Source: Phlegmacium glaucopus (lineage: Eukaryota > Basidiomycota > Agaricomycetes > Agaricales > Cortinariaceae). Taken from it: a stretch of DNA of 64,000 nucleotides. The translations under genes and the position numbers were made by a program. A model generated the notes under the pieces. That model saw nothing but the letters and a program-made list of their open reading frames with translations, was not told the DNA's origin and searched no databases. This document shows positions 57,594-64,000 of the stretch, piece after piece (the stretch's first letter is position 1; each line of letters starts with the position of its first letter). The DNA lies in assembly GCA_015039465.1 (NCBI GenBank), contig MU130497.1, positions 31,942-95,941 of the forward strand, read 5' to 3'.

Positions 57594-60500
57594 ATGAAGC
57601 GCATTTACAAGAAAATTTTCAAGCCCAAGAAACCAAAATCTTCATCTCTGACCATCAACGATGCTATGGGTTCAACCCCTAAACCAGCAACTTCGACATC
57701 GACAATCATAACAACCACTGCTCACTCCATGCCATCCGTTCCTGCTAGCGCTGCTGCTGATAGCGCACAAGTTATTCAAGTCTCTGGCGTTACTGTGAGT
57801 GTTCAATTTCGTCCATCGTATCCTGAAGTATTCAATCATCGCCATCCATCAGACTCCCCTTGATCTCCCAGTCTCTACTTCGGCTTCTGCTCTGGTACTG
57901 AATGATCTTGCTCCTGTATGCGTTCCAGACTCTGGCGTTCACGTGAGTGTTCGACTTACCCGATCGCATCCATAATTACTTACTGGCAATCATCATCGTT
58001 GATCAGACTACCCGTGAACTCCAAGTCTCCGCTTCCGTCTCCGCTTTGGCGGTGACACCTGTAGCCCGTCCGGAAGGAAATTCACTCTCCCCGCCTGATC
58101 CCATAATGCAAGGTGGCTTGAGATCCACCAAATCGGAACCAAGTCCCTCTGTGAGTTGCTTACACCAGGTGTTCTCGGCTTTCACTAAAGATCGGCAGGC
58201 TCAACAATCTGCCTTGGGTTTCCTTGCGAACGCCCAGAATATCCTCATCACTGGCGGCACTTTCGTAAGTCTTTCTCATAAGTTGTGTGTGTGATTTAGC
58301 AATAATCATACATACAGACCAATGTCGTCAATATTCTCGCTCCCAATCGTAGTGAAAGGCAGATAAAGATTCCAGTAACTCAAAAACCCAACTCCAGCCC
58401 AATCTTTACTGGACGGAAAGATGTACTTGATAAGCTTGGGAAGATTTTTGTTCATCGTGTTACTAGTAGACGGATGTCCAGGTGCTCTTGTCTCCTCTGG
58501 GGATTGGGAGGGATTGGAAAGACCCAGATTTGTCTCAAGTTCACAGAAGCAATGTCTGACAAGTAAGGATTCTTACTTTCCATTCACAACACTAGATTCA
58601 TTTCTTTTTAGTTTTTCACATGTGTTCTGGATTGATGCCTCATCTCAGGAGAGCATTAGAATGTCTCTCAAGGGCATATCTACCCTTTCTGCTGCAGAAG
58701 ATCCTGGGGTGGATGACTCAGTTGAGTCTGTCCTCCAGTGGATATCTTCTCTCCAAGAAGAATGGTTGATTGTATTTGATAATGCTGATGATCATCCTCC
58801 AGAGGTGGTGGCCAAATTCTTCCCTCCAGGTGACAGAGGTAATATTCTGATTACAAGCAGAAATCAATCCATGGGAAGGATTGTATCATTTGAGAACAAA
58901 ATTGAGATCCATGAAATGGAGGAGGCAGATGCTATAGCCCTTCTTCTCAAGGCGAGCTGTTTGGATGCATTGCCTGAGCATCTACAAGCTGCCAAAAAGA
59001 TTGTGACTAAACTTGGCTGTATTCCTCTTGCTGTTAATCATGCTGGGGCCTACATTGAGGCTGGGAAATGTGATATTGATAAATATCTGAGGCAATTCTC
59101 AGTGCATCGTCATGCTCTTATGTCAGATGCTACATTCACAGGAGCATCAAAGTATGATAGAACAGTGTATGGGACTTGGGACCTTTCTTTCAAAGAGATA
59201 GAAAGGAGGGCTGGTAGACATTCCACTGCTGGAGATGCACAAGCAGCACAGGCTGCAATCCTAATTCTTGGAATATGTGCTTTCTATCATCATAACAATA
59301 TTTCTAAAGAGATATTCCAATCTGCTGCTGAGGAGACCATGAAACTTGTTGATAGTGACAGAGCTAGAAAGTTACCCCAGGCAGTGACTTTACTGGATCA
59401 TACTCTGCTTGGCTTGGACAATGATGGTCACTGGGATGAGTTCATATTTGGACAAGGGGTTAGTGTTCTTCTCTCATTCTCCTTGGTGAAAAGAGGACAA
59501 TCATCTAAAATATTGTCCATTCATCCTCTGGTGCACTACTGGAGTCGTGAGAGAATGCCAAAATCTGAGCAGCAAAGAATGTGTGAGATGGGAAGCATAA
59601 TCTTGTCCTGTGCAATTTCATGGAGATTTAAAAGTGAGGATTATGCACTACGACGGTTGATTTTCCCACATATAAAGGCAAATGAATTACATGGAAGGGA
59701 GATAGGAGTTATCAAGCAGTACTATGATGATAAATGGAGTAATTTTGGACTAGTAATGTTGGAGAATGGAGACTGGGATAAGGCAGAGCACCTGCAGGTT
59801 CATGTTATGGACATGAGGAAGAAGCTGCTTGGTGCAGAACATCCATACACCCTCAGCAGTATGGGAAATCTAGCACACACATACCAGAATCAGGGAAGGT
59901 GGAATGAGGCAGAGCAGCTGCAGGTTCAAGTTATGGACATGACCAAGAAGCTGCTTGGTGCAGAACATCCATACACCCTCAAAAGTATGGGAAATATAGC
60001 AACCACATACAGGCATCAGGGTAGATGGAATGAGGCAGAGCAACTGGAGGTTCAAGTTATGGACATGAGAAAGAAACTGCTTGGTGCAGAACATCCAGAC
60101 ACCCTCAGCAGTATGGTCAATATAGCAAGCACATACAGGCGTCAGGGTAGATGGAATGAGGCAGAGCAACTGCAGGTTCAAGTTATGGACATGAGAAAGA
60201 AGCTGCTTGGTGCAGAACATCCAGACACCCTCAGCAGTATGGGAAATCTAGCACACACATACCAGAATCAGGGAAAGTGGAATGAGGCAGAGCAGCTGGA
60301 TGTTCAAGTTATGCACATGACCAAGAAGCTTGGTGCAGAACATCCAGACACCCTCATAAGTATGGAAAATATAGCAAGCACATACAGGCATCAGAGTAGA
60401 TGGAATGAGGCAGAGCAACTGGAGGTTCAAGTTATGCACATGAGAAAGAAGCTGCTTGGTGCAGAACATCCAGACACCCTCAGAAGTATGGAAAATCTAG

Positions 60501-61291
60501 CAAGCACATACATGCATCAGGGTAGATGGAATGAGGCAGAGCAGCTCAATGTTCAAGTTATGGACATGAGACAGAAGCTGCTTGGTGCAGAACATCCATA
60601 CACCCTCAGAAGTATGGAAAATCTAGCAAGCACATACAGGTATCAGGGTAGATGGAATGAGGCAGAGCAACTGGAGGTTCAAGTTATGGACATGAGAAAG
60701 AAACTACTTGGTGCAGAACATCCATACACCCTCAGCAGTATGGCAAATCTAGCAAGCACATACATGCATCAGGGTAGATGGAATGAGGCAGAGCAAATGG
60801 GGGTTCAAGTTATGGACATGAGAAAGAAGCTGCTTGGTGCAGAACATCCAGACACCCTCAACAGTATGGCAAATCTAGCAAGCACATACAGGTATCAGGG
60901 AAGATGGAATGAGGCAGAGCAGCTCAATGTTCAAGTTATAGACATGAGAAAGAAGCTGCTTGGTGCAGAACATCCATACACCCTCAAAAGTATGGAAAAT
61001 CTAGCAAGCACATACAGAAATCAGGGAAGGTGGAATGAGGCAGAGCAGCTGCAAGTTCAAGTGATGGACATGAGGAAGAAATGGTTTGGTGCAAAACATC
61101 CAAACACTCTCTACAGTATGGCAGATTTAGCAGTCACATACAGAGGTCAAGGAAGGTGGAATGAGGCAGAGCAGCTGCAGATTCAAGTTATGGACATGAG
61201 GATGAAGCTACTTGGTGCAGAACATCCAGACACCCTCAGAAGCTGCTTGGTGCAGAACATCCATACACCCTCAGAAGTATGGAAAATCTAG
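57594..61291 (+). CDS. NLR-like NB-ARC/TPR protein NLR2 (frameshifted in its repeat array)
   Basis: Same architecture as NLR1. Exons: 57594-57794, 57853-57942, 58007-58264, 58318-58562 and 58612-61291, giving about 1,157 residues. MKRIYKKIFKPKK start; ITGGTF|TNVVNIL just before NB-ARC; P-loop WGLGGIGKTQI at about residue 245; Walker B EEWLIVFDNADDHPP; sensor GNILITSRN; LGCIPLAVNHAGAYI; HPLVHYWSRERM; then 11 full TPR units of 42 residues and part of a twelfth. At about 61237-61242 the frame slips where two repeats have been fused out of register, and translation ends after HTPSEVWKI. The NB-ARC part is intact, so a shortened but possibly functional receptor is predicted. Confidence 0.85.
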
Positions 61292-62139
61292 CAAGCACAT
61301 ACAGGTATCAGGGTAGATGGAATAAGGCAGAGCAACTGGAGGTTCAAGTTGTGGACATGAGAAAGAAACTACTTGGTGCAGAACATCCATACACCCTCAG
61401 CAGTATGGCAAATCTAGCAAGCACATACATGCATCAGGGTAGATGGAATGAGGCAGAGCAAATGGGGGTTCAAGTTATGGACATGAGAAAGAAGCTGCTT
61501 GGTGCAGAACATCCAGACACCCTCAGCAGTATGGAAAATCTAGCAAGCACATACAGGCATCAGGGTAGATGGAATGAGGCAGAGCAGCTGAAGGTTCAAG
61601 TTATGGACATGAGACAGAAGCTGCTTGGTGCAGAACATCCAGACACCCTCAGCAGTATGGAAAATCTAGCAAGCACATACAGGTATCAGGGAAGGTGGAA
61701 TGAGGCAGAGCAGCTGGAGGTTCAAGTTATGGACATGAGGAAGAAGCTGCTTGGTGCAGAACATCCAGACACCCTCACAAGTATGGCAAATCTAGCAAGC
61801 ACATACAGGAATCAGGGAAGGTGGAATGAGGCAGAGCAGCTGGAGGTTCAAGTTATGGACATGAGAAAGAAGCTGCTTGGTGCAGAACATCCAGACACCC
61901 TCAGAAGTATGGAACATCTAGCAAGCACATACATGCATCAGGGTAGATGGAATGAGGCAGAGCAAATGGGGGTTCAAGTTATGGACATGAGAAAGAAGCT
62001 GCTTGGTGCAGAACATCCATACACCCTCAGAAGTATGGCAAATCTAGCAAGCACATACAGGTATCAGGGTAGATGGAATGAGGCAAAGCAGCTCAAGCTT
62101 GAAGTCATGAACATAAAGAAGAGAATAGGAAGAGATTGA
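61292..62139 (+). pseudogene. Orphaned 3' part of the NLR2 TPR array
   Basis: In another frame, the array continues with about six full TPR units and the natural C-terminal end LEVMNIKKRIGRD. The first units (61279-61545) are almost identical to the block at about 60613-60870 of the same gene, showing an internal block duplication. It would be translated only if the frameshift at 61240 were bypassed. Confidence 0.85.
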
Positions 62140-63050
62140 GGTGGCACAATCATCAAAGTATGTAGTATTGGTACTCTATCTTATTTATTCAATTTGAATT
62201 TTGAACACAGAAAATCTAAGGCAGGTACACTTTTAATAGAAGCAGACCATCATCTCCCTTTGAATGCTGGAAAACTACAAATAAATATCTCATGGTGCAA
62301 TAAACATTCAGGCCATGACCTACTTAATGATAGTTGCACATACCTTCAATTGGTTCAGGTACTGCAAACTGAAAGAAATTGTTGTTGTAGTGTCATATCA
62401 TCATTAAAATGTTACCTGTAAGTTATGACAATACACTTTTCAGAGTGTCATGGATGCCAACCATTTGGCTTGGTCACAAAAACTCCAAGGAAGGTCAAGG
62501 GACATCAGGAGACATAGACATAGCGAGAAGTATGGCAATTCTCCACTATTCCACTTCCTAACTTAGGGACAGAAAGACATCGCCAATAACCAAGATTATA
62601 TCAAGGAGACACTCTAAAATGACACCAGCTACCTAAACTAGCTGGGAGGCTTAAAATGAAACATGTTTTTACCCCAGTCTAGATACCAGAAAGTATTGAC
62701 AACTGAACCTAAGGTATAGGCCACAAGGAAACCTGGCAGCTTGTCTAATCAACTTAGACACACCAAGCCATTCAAAGTTAGGTTTGGAAAATAAAATTCA
62801 AATTAGTCTAAATTACTATACTTCTAAGTTCTTTTCATACTCATTTTTGAGCTTCATGCAGAATTGTACAGTCCAAGTCTGTATAACATTATCATCATAC
62901 AAAGAACATTCAATGTAGGTGGGCCTGGTGGGCTCAGCTGGGTTGCTAATGCTTACACTCTTATACTGACTGGGGTGGTGTATTCTCACTTTTAATTTAT
63001 ACTTCCAAGGCCATGATATCATTTCCATTTCTATTTCCATTTATAAAAAC
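62140..63050. other. Downstream flank of NLR2, no gene recognised
   Basis: AT-rich DNA. The first about 30 bases resemble the 3' flank of NLR1. The short ORFs show no family features. Confidence 0.5.
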
Positions 63051-63385
63051 CTTGTAATTGCTGCAAATAATTAATCAAAAATGGCCACTAATTCCTTGAT
63101 CCCATTTATAAAATCTACCTATTTATACATTAAGTTTTAAAAAATGCCTAAACCCCTAATAATGATACCACCCTAACCTTCTAGCCTCCTAACCTTGACT
63201 GGACCCTAAATGGACCCTAACCAAACCTCTAACTGGATCCTAACAGGCAGCAAGGTACAAAATTTTATACAACACAGAGCTGAAGTACAGATAATCAAAT
63301 TTATAGAACAGGGTTTATAGAATGGCATTTATTATACCAAAAGAATTAGTGGCCATGTTTGATCAATAATTTTAGCAATTGCAAG
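63051..63385 (+). mobile_element. MITE-like element with about 45-bp inverted ends
   Basis: The left end CTTGTAATTGCTGCAAATAA and the reverse complement of the right end CTTGCAATTGCTAAAATTAT remain similar for about 45 bp, through ATGGCCACTAATTC. The interior is CCTAAC-rich. No target duplication was resolved and no ORF is present. Confidence 0.65.
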
Positions 63386-64000
63386 GGGACACCTCTCAGG
63401 TATATACCCTATTTATTGTTTATATTTTACTTTCATTTCGACTAGCTTACATACTTGTTTGTCACTGTTTGGCTACTACCTTATTTCAAGTAGTAGTCAG
63501 TAATTACACTCCTTATCTCATTATTACTGGAATCCCCCTACTGTTGCTAGCTTATTGCTGCCTTACTTAGTCTTTATAGACTGTCCACTCTCTCTAGAGT
63601 CCCCATCTCCTCTTGGCTGTAGGTTGCCCTTACAGAAATGACACAATCTATTATACTTCAGTAAGGCCTTCTAGTGATTAGGGTAGTTTACCCCTGGGAG
63701 CAACAAAGCAACCTATAAACATCAACTGAATGCTACTTAGTACTAGCCTTTAATAAAGAATTGTAGGAAATAATACAAACTGTACGCCATTCCGATAATT
63801 TGAAATATCTCCATTTCTTCCATCTTTTATTTCCTAATATTCTTTTGTTCTTTTACTATGATTGTAACTAACTACTTTTGTTATATCACATGAAGCCGTT
63901 ACTCTTGGATACTCATTCGTATCCTCAAGTATATATTTCTTTCATCTTTCGTACTTAGTACCTCAGTCTTTGATTTCGAGACTGAGGTTAGTAGTCTTTA
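63386..64000. other. Non-coding end of the window
   Basis: Contains TATA-like AAGTATATATTTC near 63930 and a hairpin CCTCAGTCT..AGACTGAGG at 63961-63988. It may be part of an LTR continuing outside the window. Confidence 0.35.

Noticed and set aside
58421..58611. N-terminus MYLISLGRFLFIVLLVDG as a signal peptide for NLR2
   Set aside because: This frame reads exon 4 out of phase plus the following intron; the true exon carries the P-loop GLGGIGKTQ in another frame.
59870..60469. Antisense ORFs with MFCTKQLLSHVHNLNLQLL repeats
   Set aside because: Shadow frames of the TPR-coding repeats; the sense strand carries the recognised TPR motif and splice structure. The same applies to 40122-40463.

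Overview
The window looks like a transposon-dense stretch of a basidiomycete (Agaricomycotina) genome. The evidence is short GT-AG introns, a fungal-type three-domain tRNA ligase, a class II-like eIF4E, a microsomal P450, NB-ARC/TPR (NLR-like) genes with 42-residue repeats, Plavaka and KDZ transposases, and Ty3/gypsy chromovirus fragments. No species is assigned, and nothing bacterial or viral was seen. All family calls come from motif reading without database searches.

Region by region: (1) 1-16.6 kb is nested mobile DNA. A chromodomain Ty3/gypsy element runs LTR 3831-4407, gag, protease, RT/RNase H, integrase and chromodomain to about 16.57 kb. It is split by solo LTRs, a MITE and a repeat called X here, and is full of CGA-to-TGA type stops. 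A 2,941-bp part of it appears twice, joined by a 26-base A run. (2) 17-25.8 kb is GC-richer mobile DNA: an unrecognised gene (17.0-19.8 kb), a gag-like gene, tandem repeats and a KDZ transposase. From about 22.97 to 25.33 kb the DNA is written backwards without being complemented. The KDZ core can be read only from the plain complement, and 24921-25330 is the mirror image of 20092-20565. This is most simply a data or assembly error. (3) 25.8-27.5 kb holds a second gypsy gag plus LTR on the minus strand. (4) 27.5-38.3 kb is a tandem segmental duplication: a broken tRNA-ligase copy, then the apparently intact tRNA ligase and an eIF4E-like gene, all on the minus strand. (5) 40.1-62.1 kb is an NLR-like cluster. 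NLR1 (minus) is split inside its TPR array by a 7,122-bp Plavaka element with 10-bp TIRs and a 2-bp target duplication. NLR2 (plus) carries a frameshift at a repeat junction. A P450 gene lies between them, and each NLR has a decayed divergent neighbour. (6) 62.1-64 kb has no recognised gene.

The working host genes appear to be the tRNA ligase (tRNA splicing, and probably the Hac1-type unfolded-protein response), the eIF4E-like cap-binding protein and the P450. The biologically most interesting part is the NLR pair, whose near-identical TPR repeats are being reshuffled and interrupted. The most urgent anomaly is the mirror-reversed block.
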